Notes: generated from the sequence alone by a model not told the origin. A DNA stretch of 64,000 bases from an uncultured Salinimicrobium sp. (GCA_946887075.1 CAMPKA010000015.1:6346-70345); one strand, 5' to 3'; positions 1-10,331 are shown, numbered from the stretch's first letter. Numbers and translations: made by a program.

Positions 1-510
1 CTCTCCTCTGAACTTGATTCCTTTTCCTTTGTAAGGTTCAGGTGCACGGAAAGACCGGATTTTTGCAGCTACCTGGCCCACCAGCTGTTTGTCGAAGGAG
101 GAAAGTTTGACAATCGGGTTCTTCCCCTTGTCAGAGACAGTCTCCACCTTAACTTCGGGTGGCAAATCTAGAACAATGTTATGAGAGTACCCAATGGCCA
201 AATCGAGTTTCTGTCCCTGATTGGAGGCCCGATATCCGACTCCGACCAGTTCGAGTTCCTTGGTATATCCATTGGAGACCCCTTCGATCATATTGCTGAT
301 CAAAGCCCGGTAAAGACCGTGCTTTGCCTTTAGTTCCTTCTTATCCGAACTGCGCTCGAAAGTGATCACCTTATCCTCGATCTTCATTTCGATGTCCTTC
401 ACCTCCTGGGTCAGTTCTCCTAATTTTCCTTTTACGGTCACAATCCCGTCCTTGAGGTCTACTGTAACACCTTCAGGAATCGTGATTGGATTTTTACCTA
501 TTCTTGACAT
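1..510 (-). CDS. rplF: 50S ribosomal protein L6 (3' end outside window)
   Basis: Large-subunit protein L6, which binds 23S rRNA near the base of the L7/L12 stalk. The reading frame opens at the ATG complementary to 508-510 (protein start MSRIGKNPITIPEGV, typical of L6) and stays open for 170 codons to the window edge. The last visible residues, EPYKGKGIKFRGE, are the conserved C-terminal L6 motif, so only about ten codons are missing. It is the last visible gene of the superoperon, 19 nt downstream of rpsH, in the standard spc order. Confidence 0.96.
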   Translation of the reverse strand, partial: MSRIGKNPITIPEGVTVDLKDGIVTVKGKLGELTQEVKDIEMKIEDKVITFERSSDKKELKAKHGLYRALISNMIEGVSNGYTKELELVGVGYRASNQGQKLDLAIGYSHNIVLDLPPEVKVETVSDKGKNPIVKLSSFDKQLVGQVAAKIRSFRAPEPYKGKGIKFRGE

Positions 511-529
511 TTCTTTGCGTCTTTAAATA

Positions 530-928
530 TTAGTAAACGTAGCACAGTACTTCCCCTCCAACTTTCTCCTGCTGTGCCTGCTTGCCGGTCATCACTCCGT
601 GAGAAGTGGAAACGATGGCAATTCCGAGACCGTTCAGGATTCGGGGCAGTTCATTGGCTCCGGCATATTTCCGAAGACCGGGTTTACTGATTCTCTGGAT
701 CTTCTTGATCACAGGCTCCTTGGTAAGCCTGTCATATTTCAGGGCGATTTTGATGGTTCCCTGAGCGGTGTTGTCCTCAAACTTATAGCTCAGGATATAA
801 CCCTGGTCAAATAGGATCTTGGTGATCTCCTTTTTGAGATTGGAAGCAGGGATCTCAACCACTCTATGGTGGGCAGCAACCGCGTTCCTAATTCTCGTCA
901 AATAATCTGCAATAGGATCTGTATTCAT
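530..928 (-). CDS. rpsH: 30S ribosomal protein S8
   Basis: S8 binds the central domain of 16S rRNA and is an early assembly protein. The 132-residue product starts MNTDPIADYLTRIRNA and ends GGEVLCYVY, both family signatures, and contains the STSHGVMT segment used in rRNA binding. In Escherichia coli S8 is the translational repressor of the spc operon. I see no obvious S8-site mimic in the short gaps here. It follows rpsN after a 66-nt gap, one of the larger gaps within this gene run. Confidence 0.97.
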   Translation of the reverse strand: MNTDPIADYLTRIRNAVAAHHRVVEIPASNLKKEITKILFDQGYILSYKFEDNTAQGTIKIALKYDRLTKEPVIKKIQRISKPGLRKYAGANELPRILNGLGIAIVSTSHGVMTGKQAQQEKVGGEVLCYVY

Positions 929-994
929 TTATATTGATTTGCGGAAGTGGTTTTCGAGCCTGATGGGCTGAACCTTCCTCCAGTTCATGTTTAT

Positions 995-1264
995 TTACCA
1001 GCTCGCCTTTTTCACCCCGGGGATCAGTCCCTGGTTGGCCATTTCTCTGAAGGTGACCCGGGAGATCCCGAATTGCCTCATATAACCTCTTGGCCGACCG
1101 GTTAGCTTGCATCGGTTGTGAAGCCTTACAGGAGAAGCATTCTTAGGCAGTTTCTGAAGTGCCTCAAAATCACCGGCCTCTTTGAGGGCCTTGCGTTTTG
1201 CAGCATACTTCTCTACCAGCTTTTGTCTCTTGACCTCACGGGCTTTCATTGATTCTTTAGCCAT
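995..1264 (-). CDS. rpsN: 30S ribosomal protein S14, zinc-independent form
   Basis: S14 sits in the head of the small subunit. The 89-residue length and the segment [15 protein letters not shown] with a single cysteine mark the long form without the CxxC...CxxC zinc ribbon. The product starts [15 protein letters not shown] and ends GVKKASW. It is 3 nt downstream of rplE, so the two are probably translationally coupled. Confidence 0.97.
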   Translation of the reverse strand: MAKESMKAREVKRQKLVEKYAAKRKALKEAGDFEALQKLPKNASPVRLHNRCKLTGRPRGYMRQFGISRVTFREMANQGLIPGVKKASW

Positions 1265-1267
1265 CTT

Positions 1268-1819
1268 TTATTGCTTTTTAAAGGGTAATCCCAGTTCGGT
1301 TAACAATGATTTCGCTTCCTTGTCCGTATTGGCTGTGGTCACGAAAGTGATATCCATTCCGTTGATCCTGTTCACCTTGTCAATGTCGATCTCAGGAAAA
1401 ATGATCTGCTCGGTTACCCCCAGGTTATAATTTCCTCTTCCGTCAAACCCGGTCGCCCGGATCCCGTTGAAATCACGGACCCTGGGTAGCGCTGAAGTAA
1501 TCAGGCGGTCCAGAAATTCATACATGCGCTCACCACGAAGGGTCACTTTCGCCCCTATAGGCATTCCCTTACGCAGTTTGAAAGAGGCAACGTCCTTTTT
1601 GGATATTGTCGCAACTGCCTTTTGTCCCGTGATCGCCGTGAGTTCATCCACCGCATGATCGATCAGCTTCTTATCCGCTACGGCCGCTCCGACACCGCGG
1701 CTCACCACGATCTTTTGCAATTTCGGGACCTCCATCACATTTGAATAGCTGAATTCCTCTGTCAGGGCAGGAATCACTCGTTCCCTATACTCCTGTTTAA
1801 GTCTTGGTACGTATCCCAT
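1268..1819 (-). CDS. rplE: 50S ribosomal protein L5
   Basis: L5 binds 5S rRNA in the central protuberance. The 183-residue protein starts [19 protein letters not shown] and carries the conserved [21 protein letters not shown] stretch near residues 94-114 and the [18 protein letters not shown] segment. Length is normal for the family. It lies 2 nt from rplX and 3 nt from rpsN. Confidence 0.97.
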   Translation of the reverse strand: MGYVPRLKQEYRERVIPALTEEFSYSNVMEVPKLQKIVVSRGVGAAVADKKLIDHAVDELTAITGQKAVATISKKDVASFKLRKGMPIGAKVTLRGERMYEFLDRLITSALPRVRDFNGIRATGFDGRGNYNLGVTEQIIFPEIDIDKVNRINGMDITFVTTANTDKEAKSLLTELGLPFKKQ

Positions 1820-1821
1820 AA

Positions 1822-2133
1822 CTAAATTACTTCATTGGATTTTTTGGAAACCCGCACTTTCTTTCCGTCTTCGATCCTGTATCCCACCCTTGTGGCGTCC
1901 CCGTTCTTATCGATAAGGGACAGGTTTGAGATATGCACAGCAGCTTCCTTCTTCTTAATTCCGCCCTGTGGGTTGGCCGCGCTAGGCTTCTCATGTTTAG
2001 AGACCATATTGACCCCTTCCACAATGGCTTTATTCTTATCCAGGAGCACCTTTTGTACCGTTCCCTCCTGACCTTTATGGTCTCCGGCGGTCACGCGAAC
2101 CTTGTCTCCTGTTTTTATCTTAAGCTTTCTCAT
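1822..2133 (-). CDS. rplX: 50S ribosomal protein L24
   Basis: L24 is an assembly-initiator protein that binds the 5' domain of 23S rRNA. The 103-residue product has an N-terminal KOW motif ([18 protein letters not shown]) and the conserved [15 protein letters not shown] segment. It lies 12 nt downstream of rplN and 2 nt upstream of rplE, in standard order. Confidence 0.96.
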   Translation of the reverse strand: MRKLKIKTGDKVRVTAGDHKGQEGTVQKVLLDKNKAIVEGVNMVSKHEKPSAANPQGGIKKKEAAVHISNLSLIDKNGDATRVGYRIEDGKKVRVSKKSNEVI

Positions 2134-2145
2134 TTTATTTCGTTA

Positions 2146-2514
2146 TTACAGCACTTCCGGTGCCAATGATACGATCTTCATGAACTGCTTATCGCGAAGT
2201 TCACGCGCCACGGGACCAAATACCCGTGTTCCCCTCATCTCCCCGGTCGGGTTGAGCAGAACGCAGGCGTTATCATCAAACCTGATATAGGATCCGTCTG
2301 GCCGGCGTACTTCCTTTTTGGTACGAACAACAACTGCCGTTGAGACTGCACCTTTTTTCACGTTTCCGTTTGGGGTAGCCTCTTTAACGCTGACAACGAT
2401 CTTGTCCCCGACAGAAGCGTATCTCCTGTTTGTACCGCCCAATACGCGAATCACCAAAACCTCTTTAGCTCCCGTATTGTCCGCAACTCTTAATCTAGAC
2501 TCTTGTTGTACCAT
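2146..2514 (-). CDS. rplN: 50S ribosomal protein L14
   Basis: L14 lies at the subunit interface and contacts 16S rRNA. The 122-residue product starts [19 protein letters not shown], includes [19 protein letters not shown], and ends SLAPEVL, all characteristic. It is the first gene of the classical spc block, but here it is only 2 nt after rpsQ with no promoter space, so it is co-transcribed with the S10 block. Confidence 0.97.
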   Translation of the reverse strand: MVQQESRLRVADNTGAKEVLVIRVLGGTNRRYASVGDKIVVSVKEATPNGNVKKGAVSTAVVVRTKKEVRRPDGSYIRFDDNACVLLNPTGEMRGTRVFGPVARELRDKQFMKIVSLAPEVL

Positions 2515-2516
2515 AA

Positions 2517-2774
2517 TTACTTCGCTCTTTCAATTATTTCTACTAGTCTCCAGCACTTGGACTTACTGAGAGGTCGTGTTTCCATGATCCTTACCGTATC
2601 GCCGATATTGCAGTCATTGGTCTCGTCGTGTGCCACGTATTTTTTCGTCTTCAAAACGAATTTCCCATACATGGGATGCTTGACCTTCTTAGTTTCAGAA
2701 ACCACGATGGATTTCATCATCTTGTTGCTGGTCACAACACCTATACGTTCTTTTCTTAAGTTTCTTTTTTCCAT
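2517..2774 (-). CDS. rpsQ: 30S ribosomal protein S17
   Basis: S17 binds the 5' domain of 16S rRNA with an OB fold. The 85-residue protein starts [19 protein letters not shown] and has the conserved motifs KSIVV and [20 protein letters not shown]. It is 17 nt after rpmC and 2 nt before rplN. Confidence 0.96.
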   Translation of the reverse strand: MEKRNLRKERIGVVTSNKMMKSIVVSETKKVKHPMYGKFVLKTKKYVAHDETNDCNIGDTVRIMETRPLSKSKCWRLVEIIERAK

Positions 2775-2791
2775 TTTCAGCAGAATAACAC

Positions 2792-2983
2792 TTATTGTTG
2801 TTCTCTTTTTGTTAACTCCGTAGCGAGTCGCGCTATAGATCGTCTTACAGTCCGAAGCTGTATTGGGTTCTCTAATGGCGACACAGCATGAGCCATCTTC
2901 AGGTCAGAATAATTCTTCCTTGTTCTGCCAAGTTCCTCCTGTAATTCTGCTACAGACAATTCTTTGATTTCTGATTGTTTCAT
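2792..2983 (-). CDS. rpmC: 50S ribosomal protein L29
   Basis: L29 is a small helical protein at the exit-tunnel rim near the trigger factor and SRP docking site. The 63-residue product starts [18 protein letters not shown] and contains [17 protein letters not shown] followed by [16 protein letters not shown], the two-helix L29 pattern. Its place between rplP and rpsQ confirms the call. Confidence 0.95.
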   Translation of the reverse strand: MKQSEIKELSVAELQEELGRTRKNYSDLKMAHAVSPLENPIQLRTVRRSIARLATELTKREQQ

Positions 2984-2994
2984 AACGTCTCTAA

Positions 2995-3414
2995 TTATGC
3001 CTGATAATCTCGGGCCACGATGAACTTAGTTTTTACAGGGAGCTTTTGCGCCGCAAGACGAAGCGCCTCCTTGGCAACATCAAAAGGAACCCCTCCTATT
3101 TCAAAAAGGATCCTTCCGGGTTTCACCACTGCTGCCCAGTATTCCACGGCACCTTTCCCTTTACCCATCCGTACCTCAAGAGGTTTCTTGGTGATAGGCT
3201 TGTCCGGGAATATCTTGATCCAGAGAGATCCTTCCCGCTTCATGTAACGGGTAGCAGCAATACGCGCAGCTTCTATTTGTCTGGCAGTCACAAAATTGGA
3301 GTCAAGAGACTTGATCCCGAAGGTCCCGTTAGAAAGCCGGTGTCCCCTTTGGGAAACGCCTTTCATCCGCCCCTTCTGCATCTTGCGATATTTTGTTCTT
3401 TTAGGCTGTAACAT
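2995..3414 (-). CDS. rplP: 50S ribosomal protein L16
   Basis: L16 supports the A site of the large subunit. The 139-residue protein starts [19 protein letters not shown] and includes [39 protein letters not shown] and [12 protein letters not shown], all conserved. It follows rpsC after 19 nt and precedes rpmC by 11 nt. Confidence 0.97.
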   Translation of the reverse strand: MLQPKRTKYRKMQKGRMKGVSQRGHRLSNGTFGIKSLDSNFVTARQIEAARIAATRYMKREGSLWIKIFPDKPITKKPLEVRMGKGKGAVEYWAAVVKPGRILFEIGGVPFDVAKEALRLAAQKLPVKTKFIVARDYQA

Positions 3415-3433
3415 TTTCTTTTACTTTAAAAAA

Positions 3434-4156
3434 TTACTTTCTACGACGTGATTTTGGTGCACCACTTCGTCCGGCTCCGGTCTTCCCGCCCTGCTTTTTG
3501 GCCATGCCAACAAGGGGAGAAAGTTCTCTTTTACCATACACCTCGCCTTTCATGATCCACACTTTCACGCCAAGCCTACCATAAGTAGTATGGGCTTCGA
3601 CAAGTGCAAAATCAATGTCGGCTCTAAAAGTAGACAATGGAATCCTGCCATCTTTATAGGATTCGGAACGGGCCATCTCAGCACCGTTCAACCGCCCGGA
3701 GATCTCAATTTTGATCCCTTCAGCGTTCATCCTCATTGCAGCCGCGATAGCCATTTTTATCGCCCTTCGGTAAGAGATCCGATTCTCTACCTGTCTGGCG
3801 ACGCTGGAAGCGACTAAATGCGCATCCAGTTCTGGTCTTTTGATCTCAAAGATGTTGATCTGGACCTCCTTGTCTGTGATCTTCTTCAACTCCTCCTTAA
3901 GCTTGTCTACCTCCTGGCCACCTTTCCCGATGATAATTCCGGGACGGGCAGTGGTGATAGTAACGGTTACAAGCTTCAGAGTGCGCTCGATGATCACTCT
4001 TGATACACTCGCTTTAGACAAACGAGCATGGATATATTTTCTAACCTTATCGTCTTCGGCAAGCTTATCGCCATAGTCATTTCCACCATACCAGTTGGAT
4101 TCCCATCCCCTGATGATCCCAAGACGATTCCCGATTGGATTTGTTTTCTGTCCCAT
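3434..4156 (-). CDS. rpsC: 30S ribosomal protein S3
   Basis: S3 lines the mRNA entry tunnel. The 240-residue protein starts [21 protein letters not shown] domain with the motif [14 protein letters not shown] lies near residues 73-86, and the C-terminal S3 domain includes the RADIDFA and [13 protein letters not shown] motifs. The lysine/arginine-rich tail ends GAPKSRRRK. Spacing is 8 nt from rplV and 19 nt to rplP. Confidence 0.97.
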   Translation of the reverse strand: MGQKTNPIGNRLGIIRGWESNWYGGNDYGDKLAEDDKVRKYIHARLSKASVSRVIIERTLKLVTVTITTARPGIIIGKGGQEVDKLKEELKKITDKEVQINIFEIKRPELDAHLVASSVARQVENRISYRRAIKMAIAAAMRMNAEGIKIEISGRLNGAEMARSESYKDGRIPLSTFRADIDFALVEAHTTYGRLGVKVWIMKGEVYGKRELSPLVGMAKKQGGKTGAGRSGAPKSRRRK

Positions 4157-4164
4157 ACTCTTTG

Positions 4165-4572
4165 CTAGCTTTGTATATTATTGTTGTCTCCAAGCACGAT
4201 AGTCACGTGGTTGGAACGTTTCCTGATTCTGTGCGCACGGCCCTGTGGTGCGGGACGTAGCCTTTTGAGCATGCTTCCACCATCAACCCTGATCTCCCTG
4301 ATGAACAGCTCAGCATCCTCGATGCTGGCATCCTCATTCTTGGCCTGCCAGTTCGCAATGGCTGAAAGCAACAGTTTCTCCAGGCTCTTGGAGGCATCCT
4401 TGGTACTGAACTTAAGAATATGAAGCGCTCTTTCCACCTTCTCACCCCTTACAAGATCCGCCACAAGGCGCATTTTGCGGGGAGAAGTAGGGCAGTTATT
4501 CAGTTTGGCAAAAGCGACCTGCTTGTTAGCTTCTTTAGTCTGCTCTGCTCTTTCTCTTTTTCGAACTCCCAT
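4165..4572 (-). CDS. rplV: 50S ribosomal protein L22
   Basis: L22 contributes a beta hairpin to the exit tunnel. The 135-residue product has the conserved [18 protein letters not shown] segment and the hairpin tip sequence [21 protein letters not shown]. The lysine-rich first 20 residues are longer than in E. coli L22. The start was chosen because it is 8 nt after the rpsS stop and no better ATG is in frame. Confidence 0.96.
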   Translation of the reverse strand: MGVRKRERAEQTKEANKQVAFAKLNNCPTSPRKMRLVADLVRGEKVERALHILKFSTKDASKSLEKLLLSAIANWQAKNEDASIEDAELFIREIRVDGGSMLKRLRPAPQGRAHRIRKRSNHVTIVLGDNNNIQS

Positions 4573-4580
4573 AGCTTCAA

Positions 4581-4859
4581 TTATTTTTTACCTTTATTTT
4601 TAGCCCCGGCATGACCCCTGAAGGATCGTGTTGGAGAAAATTCACCTAGCTTATGACCCACCATGTTCTCAGTGATATAAACAGGGACAAACTGACGTCC
4701 GTTATGTACGGCGATGGTTTGCCCGACGAAGTCCGGAGTGATCATGGAAGCCCTTGACCAGGTCTTGATGACCGCTTTCTTTCCTGACGCATTGTTCTGA
4801 GCCAGTTTCTGCTCCAGTTTATAGTGAACGTAAGGTCCTTTTTTTAATGAACGTGCCAT
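4581..4859 (-). CDS. rpsS: 30S ribosomal protein S19
   Basis: S19 sits in the small-subunit head and contacts S13 and the P-site tRNA region. The 92-residue protein starts [15 protein letters not shown] and carries [21 protein letters not shown] and the end motif [16 protein letters not shown]. Length and order are standard. Confidence 0.97.
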   Translation of the reverse strand: MARSLKKGPYVHYKLEQKLAQNNASGKKAVIKTWSRASMITPDFVGQTIAVHNGRQFVPVYITENMVGHKLGEFSPTRSFRGHAGAKNKGKK

Positions 4860-4865
4860 ATCTGA

Positions 4866-5693
4866 TTATTTCTTTCTACGTTCTACAATATATTTATTAC
4901 TTGACTTGGTCTTGGACCGGGTCCTGAATCCTTTAGCAGGTATTCCCTTCCTCGATCTCGGGTGTCCTCCTGAAGCACGGCCTTCACCACCACCCATCGG
5001 GTGATCGACAGGGTTCATCACAACAGGTCGCGTCCTCGGCCTTCTACCGAGCCATCTGCTCCTACCGGCTTTACCGGAAACGAGTAACTGATGGTCACTG
5101 TTAGACACTGCACCAATGGTGGCAATACAGCTGGAAAGTATTCTTCGGATCTCCCCGGAAGGCAACTTGATCGTAGCGTATTTTCCCTCTCTTGCAACCA
5201 GCTGTGCAAATGCCCCGGCACTACGTGCCATTACAGCACCCTGACCCGGTCTTAGCTCGATGCAGGAAATAATCGTACCCAGGGGAATGCTTGCCAGGGG
5301 CATCGCATTTCCGATCTCCGGAGCCGCAGATTCCGCACTGGAAACCACATTTTGTCCAACCTGGAGCCCGTTCTGAGCAATAATATATCGCTTCTCACCA
5401 TCCTGATAATTGACCAGGGCGATAAAAGCGGTCCTGTTCGGATCGTATTCTATCGAGGCAACAGTTGCAGGAATCCCGTGCTTGTCCCTCTTGAAATCGA
5501 TAATCCTGTAGCGTTTCTTGTGACCACCCCCTACATAGCGCATGGTCATTTTTCCTTGACTGTTTCTACCACCTGACCTTTTTTTCGGTGCCAAAAGGCT
5601 TTTCTCCGGCTTATCAGTAGTAATCGCGTCAAATCCGTTTACTACTCTAAATCGCTGACCAGGTGTGATCGGTTTTAATTTTCTTACTGACAT
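4866..5693 (-). CDS. rplB: 50S ribosomal protein L2
   Basis: L2 is needed for subunit association and peptidyl-transferase activity. The 275-residue protein has the N-terminal segment [22 protein letters not shown], and the C-terminal [21 protein letters not shown] loop that reaches the peptidyl-transferase centre. Here the loop carries the conserved histidine (DHPMGGG). Spacing is 9 nt from rplW and 6 nt to rpsS. Confidence 0.97.
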   Translation of the reverse strand: MSVRKLKPITPGQRFRVVNGFDAITTDKPEKSLLAPKKRSGGRNSQGKMTMRYVGGGHKKRYRIIDFKRDKHGIPATVASIEYDPNRTAFIALVNYQDGEKRYIIAQNGLQVGQNVVSSAESAAPEIGNAMPLASIPLGTIISCIELRPGQGAVMARSAGAFAQLVAREGKYATIKLPSGEIRRILSSCIATIGAVSNSDHQLLVSGKAGRSRWLGRRPRTRPVVMNPVDHPMGGGEGRASGGHPRSRKGIPAKGFRTRSKTKSSNKYIVERRKK

Positions 5694-5702
5694 CTGTTAA
5701 TC

Positions 5703-5993
5703 TTAGAGATTACTATATAGATCAATAGTTTCACCTTCCGCCACCTGTACAAGCGCTTTCTTATAGGCGCTGGTTTTACCAGTGACAACACCCGTTTTGG
5801 TGTAACGGGTTTTTCTGTCCGGGCGAACATTCATCGTGCGAACCTTAACAACTGAAACATTATAAGCAGACTCAACAGCGTCCTTTATCTCAATCTTATT
5901 TGCCTTATTGTCAACCACAAAAGCGTACCTGTTGTTCAGCTCGCTATCTCCCGTGGCCTTTTCTGTAATAATCGGTTTTATCAAGATGCTCAT
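5703..5993 (-). CDS. rplW: 50S ribosomal protein L23
   Basis: L23 forms part of the exit-tunnel rim and docks trigger factor. The 96-residue product starts MSILIKPIITEKATGDSEL (the ITEKA motif is diagnostic) and includes NKIEIKDAVESAYNVSVVKV. It lies 4 nt after rplD and 9 nt before rplB. Confidence 0.96.
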   Translation of the reverse strand: MSILIKPIITEKATGDSELNNRYAFVVDNKANKIEIKDAVESAYNVSVVKVRTMNVRPDRKTRYTKTGVVTGKTSAYKKALVQVAEGETIDLYSNL

Positions 5994-5997
5994 AACC

Positions 5998-6627
5998 TTA
6001 TTTGCTTAAGTCTGTTTCAATTCCTTCCAGAGACCCTTCCAAAAACACAATATTGTTTGCATTTAGGATCTTGTAAGTGCTTAATTCTGAAGCTGTTACA
6101 ACCTCAGAGGTCCTTAAATTGCGTGACGACAAATATACGGTTTTATTTGAGTCACCCAACACTATGAGGGATTTTTTGCCTCCAAGTCCCAGAGCGCTAA
6201 GAATTTCGATAAAACTCTTGGTCTTGGGGGTATCAAAAGAAAAATCCTCAACGACCATTACGGCGTTCTCGCTGGCCTTGATCGACAAGGCTGATCTTCT
6301 GGCCAGACGCTTCAGGTTCTTGTTCAGTTTGAAGGAATAATTCCTCGGTCTCGGACCGAATACCCTTCCTCCGCCTTTGAACACAGGAGACTTAATACTT
6401 CCCGCACGGGCTGTACCTGTTCCCTTCTGTTTTTTTATTTTCCTGGTGGAACCCGCAATCTCGGCACGCTCCTTGGCTTTGTGTGTCCCCTGACGCTGGT
6501 TGGCCAGGTATTGCTTCACATCCAGGTAAACTGCGTGGTTGTTGGGCTCTACGGCAAAAACAGCGTCAGAAAGTTTAGCCTTTCTCCCTGTCTCTTTTCC
6601 TTTTATATCTAAAACTGCTACTTCCAT
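5998..6627 (-). CDS. rplD: 50S ribosomal protein L4
   Basis: L4 contributes a loop to the exit tunnel; in E. coli it also represses its own S10 operon through the leader RNA. The 209-residue protein has the conserved [19 protein letters not shown] and [15 protein letters not shown] loop, with [16 protein letters not shown] following. Its start ATG shares one base with the rplC stop codon (TAATG), so the two are translationally coupled. Given the attenuator-like leader upstream of rplC, L4 is a natural candidate regulator, which is inference. Confidence 0.97.
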   Translation of the reverse strand: MEVAVLDIKGKETGRKAKLSDAVFAVEPNNHAVYLDVKQYLANQRQGTHKAKERAEIAGSTRKIKKQKGTGTARAGSIKSPVFKGGGRVFGPRPRNYSFKLNKNLKRLARRSALSIKASENAVMVVEDFSFDTPKTKSFIEILSALGLGGKKSLIVLGDSNKTVYLSSRNLRTSEVVTASELSTYKILNANNIVFLEGSLEGIETDLSK

Positions 6628-7238
6628 TACTTCTGAATGATTACATAAGAGTTCTTATGACCCGGAACGGCACCTTTTACAACTAAAAGATTCTTGTCTG
6701 CGACCACTTTCAAAACCCTCAGGTTTTCGACTTTTACTTTTTCTCCACCCATTCTTCCGGCCATACGCATTCCTTTGAATACTCTCGCAGGATATGACGC
6801 TGCACCGATAGAACCTGGAGCTCTCAGACGGTTATGCTGTCCGTGTGTGGACTGTCCGACCCCACCAAATCCGTGGCGCTTAACAACCCCCTGGAATCCC
6901 TTTCCTTTGGAGATCCCGGAAACATCGACGAATTCGCCTTCCACAAAATGCTCAACGGTGATCGTGTCACCTAATTTGTGCTCTCCTTCAAATCCCTTGA
7001 ATTCAACGACTTTGCGCATAGGCGCAGCTCCGGCTTTTTTCGCATGCCCTGTGGCAGCTTTATTAGCGGTCTTTTTGTCATCGAAACCAAGTTGAAGAGC
7101 ATCGTACCCGTCAACCTCACTGGTTCTGACTTGGGTAATCACGCATGGTCCCGCCTCGATAACGGTACACGGAATGTTCTTTCCGTTCTCGTCATAGATG
7201 CTGGTCATGCCAATCTTTTTTCCTATTAACCCAGACAT
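6627..7238 (-). CDS. rplC: 50S ribosomal protein L3
   Basis: L3 is an assembly initiator near the peptidyl-transferase centre. The 203-residue protein starts [19 protein letters not shown] and has the conserved [20 protein letters not shown] and [15 protein letters not shown] segments. It is the first gene after the 143-nt structured gap behind rpsJ. The 22 nt before its ATG are almost pure A/T with no Shine-Dalgarno sequence, as is common in Bacteroidota. Confidence 0.97.
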   Translation of the reverse strand: MSGLIGKKIGMTSIYDENGKNIPCTVIEAGPCVITQVRTSEVDGYDALQLGFDDKKTANKAATGHAKKAGAAPMRKVVEFKGFEGEHKLGDTITVEHFVEGEFVDVSGISKGKGFQGVVKRHGFGGVGQSTHGQHNRLRAPGSIGAASYPARVFKGMRMAGRMGGEKVKVENLRVLKVVADKNLLVVKGAVPGHKNSYVIIQK

Positions 7239-7381
7239 AATTATTTATTAGTTATTTAATTGTTTCTGTTCTAAAAAATTCAGGATTGAAAAATACTTCC
7301 AATCCTGAATGTATTTTTCACCGTCTTTCCCTCGCCATCAGCTCAGGACATGTCGGCCCGGGCACTCCGGACCCCGTTTTA
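7239..7381 (-). promoter_or_regulatory. structured leader between rpsJ and rplC with competing stems (putative attenuator)
   Basis: Neighbouring genes in this operon are 0-66 nt apart, but here 143 nt are left free. Read on the minus strand after the rpsJ stop, there is first a G/C-rich hairpin (7355-7373; arms of 7 bp with one G-U pair, loop AGTGC). Then comes segment A GAAAAATAC (7319-7311), segment C ATTCAGGATTG (7310-7300), segment B GTATTTTTC (7296-7288), segment D CAATCCTGAAT (7288-7278), then a T run. A pairs perfectly with B (9 bp) and C pairs perfectly with D (11 bp). The two helices cross and B and D share one base, so they are mutually exclusive or form a pseudoknot. The layout fits an antiterminator/terminator switch before rplC. 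The ligand is unknown; ribosomal protein L4 is one possibility. Confidence 0.6.
7271..7310 (-). terminator. intrinsic terminator-like stem inside the rpsJ-rplC leader
   Basis: A perfect 11-bp stem (7310-7300 with 7288-7278) closes an 11-nt loop and is followed in the minus direction by TTTTTTAG. This is a standard intrinsic terminator shape, placed inside a ribosomal operon, so it must be conditional or leaky. Confidence 0.6.
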
Positions 7382-7687
7382 TCACACCTTGATCTCCACC
7401 TCAACACCGCTGGGAAGTTCAAGCTTCATCAGGGCATCGATGGTCTTTGAAGACGAGCTGTAGATATCCAGCAGCCTCTTATAGGAGCTAAGCTGGAACT
7501 GCTCTCTCGACTTCTTATTCACGTGTGGTGACCGAAGCACAGTAAAGATCTTTTTATGCGTTGGTAATGGAATGGGACCCGTTACCACAGCACCCGTACT
7601 TTTTACGGTTTTAACGATCTTTTCGGCAGATTTGTCTACCAGGTTATGATCGTAGGATTTTAATTTTATTCTGATTTTTTGACTCAT
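7382..7687 (-). CDS. rpsJ: 30S ribosomal protein S10 / NusE
   Basis: S10 is a head protein of the small subunit and, as NusE, part of transcription antitermination complexes. The 101-residue protein starts [20 protein letters not shown] and has the conserved [20 protein letters not shown] and GVEVEIKV motifs. It is 11 nt downstream of fusA, with no tuf gene between, so str and S10 blocks are joined. The structured leader follows it. Confidence 0.97.
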   Translation of the reverse strand: MSQKIRIKLKSYDHNLVDKSAEKIVKTVKSTGAVVTGPIPLPTHKKIFTVLRSPHVNKKSREQFQLSSYKRLLDIYSSSSKTIDALMKLELPSGVEVEIKV

Positions 7688-7698
7688 TTTCCTGATAA

Positions 7699-9807
7699 TT
7701 AATCGTTAGCTCCTTTTGCTGCTTTGATCACGTCTTCTGAAACATTGGATGGAGTTTCAGCATAGTGAGAGAATTCCATAGTTGAGGTTGCACGACCTGA
7801 AGAAAGTGTCCTCAGGGTGGTAACATAGCCGAACATCTCAGAAAGCGGAACCTCCGCCTTTATCACCTTGGCTCCGGAACGATCCGACATATTGTTGACC
7901 TGTCCTCTTCTACGGTTAAGGTCCCCCACTATATCTCCCATGTTCTCCTCAGGAGTAACCACTTCCACTTTCATGATCGGTTCAAGGATCACTGCTCCGG
8001 CTTTTTTGGCAGCCGCCTTGTACCCAAGTTTGGCAGCAAGCTCGAAAGAAAGCTGATCCGAATCCACCGGATGGAAAGATCCGTCCAGCAGGTTGACCTT
8101 AAGGGTATCCATAGTGAACCCAGCAAGAGGTCCATTCTTCATCGCCTCTCTGAAGCCTTTCTCAACGGAAGGAATGAATTCCTTAGGAATACGCCCCCCT
8201 TTGATCTCGTCGACGAACTGAAGACCTGGTCCTTTGAAATCTTCATCGGCAGGTCCGAGTTTGAAGACGATGTCCGCGAACTTACCACGTCCACCGGTCT
8301 GTTTCTTATACACTTCCCGGTGATCAGTTGACCGGGTCACGGCCTCTTTGTATTCTACCTGTGGCTGACCCTGGTTCACTTCTACCTTGAACTCCCTCTT
8401 TAGACGGTCCACCAGGATTTCCAGGTGAAGTTCACCCATACCTGAAATGATCGTCTGTCCTGAGGCTTCATCGGTTTTGACCTGGAAGGTCGGATCCTCT
8501 TCGGCAAGTTTGGCAAGGGCCATCCCCATCTTATCTACATCGGCCTTGGTCTTGGGCTCTACGGAGATCCCGATTACAGGATCAGGGAATGACATGGATT
8601 CCAGCACGATCGGGTGCTTTTCCTCTGTCATGGTGTCCCCGGTTTTGATATCTTTAAATCCAACAGCTGCACCGATGTCTCCGGCTTCAATCCGGTCGAT
8701 AGGCTGCTGTTTGTTTGCATGCATTTGATAAATCCTGGAAATACGTTCCTTTTTCCCGGACCGCGTATTCAGGATATAAGATCCTGCATCAAGGGTTCCG
8801 GAATATACCCTGAAGAAAGCCAGCCTTCCAACGAAGGGGTCAGTGGCGATCTTGAAGGCAAGGGCTGAAAACGGAGAATCCACAGAAGGTTTTCTGCTCT
8901 CTTCCTTGTCCGTGTCCGGATTGATCCCTTTAATCGCCTCGATATCAACAGGTGAAGGCAGGTAACGCATCACCGCGTCAAGCATGGCCTGCACGCCCTT
9001 ATTCTTGAAAGAGGACCCGCACATCATCGGGATAATCGACATATCGATTGTCGCCGCTCTCAATGCCGCTATAATCTCATCCTCCGTGATGGAATTCTCA
9101 TCCTCGAAGAATTTCTCCATCAGCGCCTCATCGTATTCTGCTACCGCCTCGACGAGTTCCGCCCTGTATTTGTTCACATCTTCTGTAAGTTCCTCCGGAA
9201 TATCAATGGTCTCATAGGTCATCCCAAAATCCTCCTCGTTCCAGACGATGGCTTTTTTGGAAATCAGATCCACCACTCCTTTGAAATCGACTTCATCTCC
9301 GATAGGTACCTGAAGGGGAACAGGATTCCCACCGAGCATTTCCCTTACCTGGTTACACACATTGAAAAAATCCGCTCCCTGACGGTCCATCTTGTTGACG
9401 AATCCGAGTCGGGGAACCTTATATTTATCAGCCTGTCTCCATACCGTTTCGGATTGAGGCTCTACCCCATCCACGGCGCTGAACAAGGCAACCATTCCGT
9501 CCAATACACGAAGGGAACGCTCTACCTCCACGGTGAAATCCACGTGTCCGGGAGTATCGATAATGTTTACCGTATATTCCTGGTCCCGGTACATCCACTT
9601 GCAATGGGTAGCAGCAGAGGTGATCGTAATTCCACGCTCCTGCTCCTGCTCCATCCAGTCCATCGTGGCAGCACCATCGTGCACCTCTCCGATCTTGTGA
9701 CTGATCCCGGTATAAAAAAGGATACGTTCAGTAGTAGTCGTTTTTCCGGCGTCAATATGTGCCGCAATTCCTATATTCCTGGTAAATTTTAAATCTCTTT
9801 GTGCCAT
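7699..9807 (-). CDS. fusA: translation elongation factor G
   Basis: EF-G is the GTPase that moves tRNAs and mRNA during translocation. The 702-residue protein carries the GTPase motifs AHIDAGKTT (G1, near residue 17), [12 protein letters not shown] (switch I side), DTPGHVDF (G3) and [10 protein letters not shown] (G4), then domains II-V ending in the [20 protein letters not shown] segment. Length is normal for canonical EF-G. It follows rpsG after 3 nt. Confidence 0.98.
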   Translation of the reverse strand: MAQRDLKFTRNIGIAAHIDAGKTTTTERILFYTGISHKIGEVHDGAATMDWMEQEQERGITITSAATHCKWMYRDQEYTVNIIDTPGHVDFTVEVERSLRVLDGMVALFSAVDGVEPQSETVWRQADKYKVPRLGFVNKMDRQGADFFNVCNQVREMLGGNPVPLQVPIGDEVDFKGVVDLISKKAIVWNEEDFGMTYETIDIPEELTEDVNKYRAELVEAVAEYDEALMEKFFEDENSITEDEIIAALRAATIDMSIIPMMCGSSFKNKGVQAMLDAVMRYLPSPVDIEAIKGINPDTDKEESRKPSVDSPFSALAFKIATDPFVGRLAFFRVYSGTLDAGSYILNTRSGKKERISRIYQMHANKQQPIDRIEAGDIGAAVGFKDIKTGDTMTEEKHPIVLESMSFPDPVIGISVEPKTKADVDKMGMALAKLAEEDPTFQVKTDEASGQTIISGMGELHLEILVDRLKREFKVEVNQGQPQVEYKEAVTRSTDHREVYKKQTGGRGKFADIVFKLGPADEDFKGPGLQFVDEIKGGRIPKEFIPSVEKGFREAMKNGPLAGFTMDTLKVNLLDGSFHPVDSDQLSFELAAKLGYKAAAKKAGAVILEPIMKVEVVTPEENMGDIVGDLNRRRGQVNNMSDRSGAKVIKAEVPLSEMFGYVTTLRTLSSGRATSTMEFSHYAETPSNVSEDVIKAAKGAND

Positions 9808-9810
9808 TTC

Positions 9811-10287
9811 CTAGAATCTAAAGTGAGAGAATGCCTTGTTCGCCTCTGCCATTTTGTGGGTGTCCACTCTTTTCTTTACGGCTGCTCCTTCTTCCTTGGC
9901 GGCTGCCAGAATCTCTGCCGCGAGTCTCTGGGCCATGGATTTTTCATTTCGCTTCCTCGAATAGCTGATCAGCCACTTCATCGCAGTGGAGACCTTTCGG
10001 TCGGGCCGGATCTGCATCGGGATCTGGAAAGTTGCACCCCCTACCCTGCGGCTTCGCACTTCAACGTGAGGCATCACGTTGGAAAGCGCATCTTTCCACA
10101 GCTCAAGAGCGGTTTTCTCCTCATCCTGTTTCTTTTCTTCCACAATGGAGATGGCATCATAGAAAACTTTAAAGGCTACCGACTTCTTTCCGTCCCACAT
10201 CATCATATTGACAAACCGTGTTACGAGCTGGTCATTGAACTTCGGGTCCGGTAAAAGTGGCCTTTTTTTCGCCTGTCTTTTTCTCAT
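9811..10287 (-). CDS. rpsG: 30S ribosomal protein S7
   Basis: S7 nucleates assembly of the 16S rRNA 3' domain. The 158-residue product starts [19 protein letters not shown] and has the conserved [15 protein letters not shown] and [21 protein letters not shown] segments. It follows rpsL after 44 nt and precedes fusA by 3 nt. Confidence 0.97.
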   Translation of the reverse strand: MRKRQAKKRPLLPDPKFNDQLVTRFVNMMMWDGKKSVAFKVFYDAISIVEEKKQDEEKTALELWKDALSNVMPHVEVRSRRVGGATFQIPMQIRPDRKVSTAMKWLISYSRKRNEKSMAQRLAAEILAAAKEEGAAVKKRVDTHKMAEANKAFSHFRF

Positions 10288-10331
10288 TTCTTCTTGTAAT
10301 AAGTTAATTGATTCCTGTCCTGAAGGTCAGA

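Noticed and set aside
888..1112. 74-codon minus-strand frame overlapping rpsN and rpsH
   Set aside because: It runs through the 3' half of rpsN in another frame and gives a sequence unlike any ribosomal protein; both real genes are intact.
5018..5221. Frames inside rplB and other ribosomal genes on both strands
   Set aside because: They are shadows of highly conserved genes; no independent start context or family resemblance.
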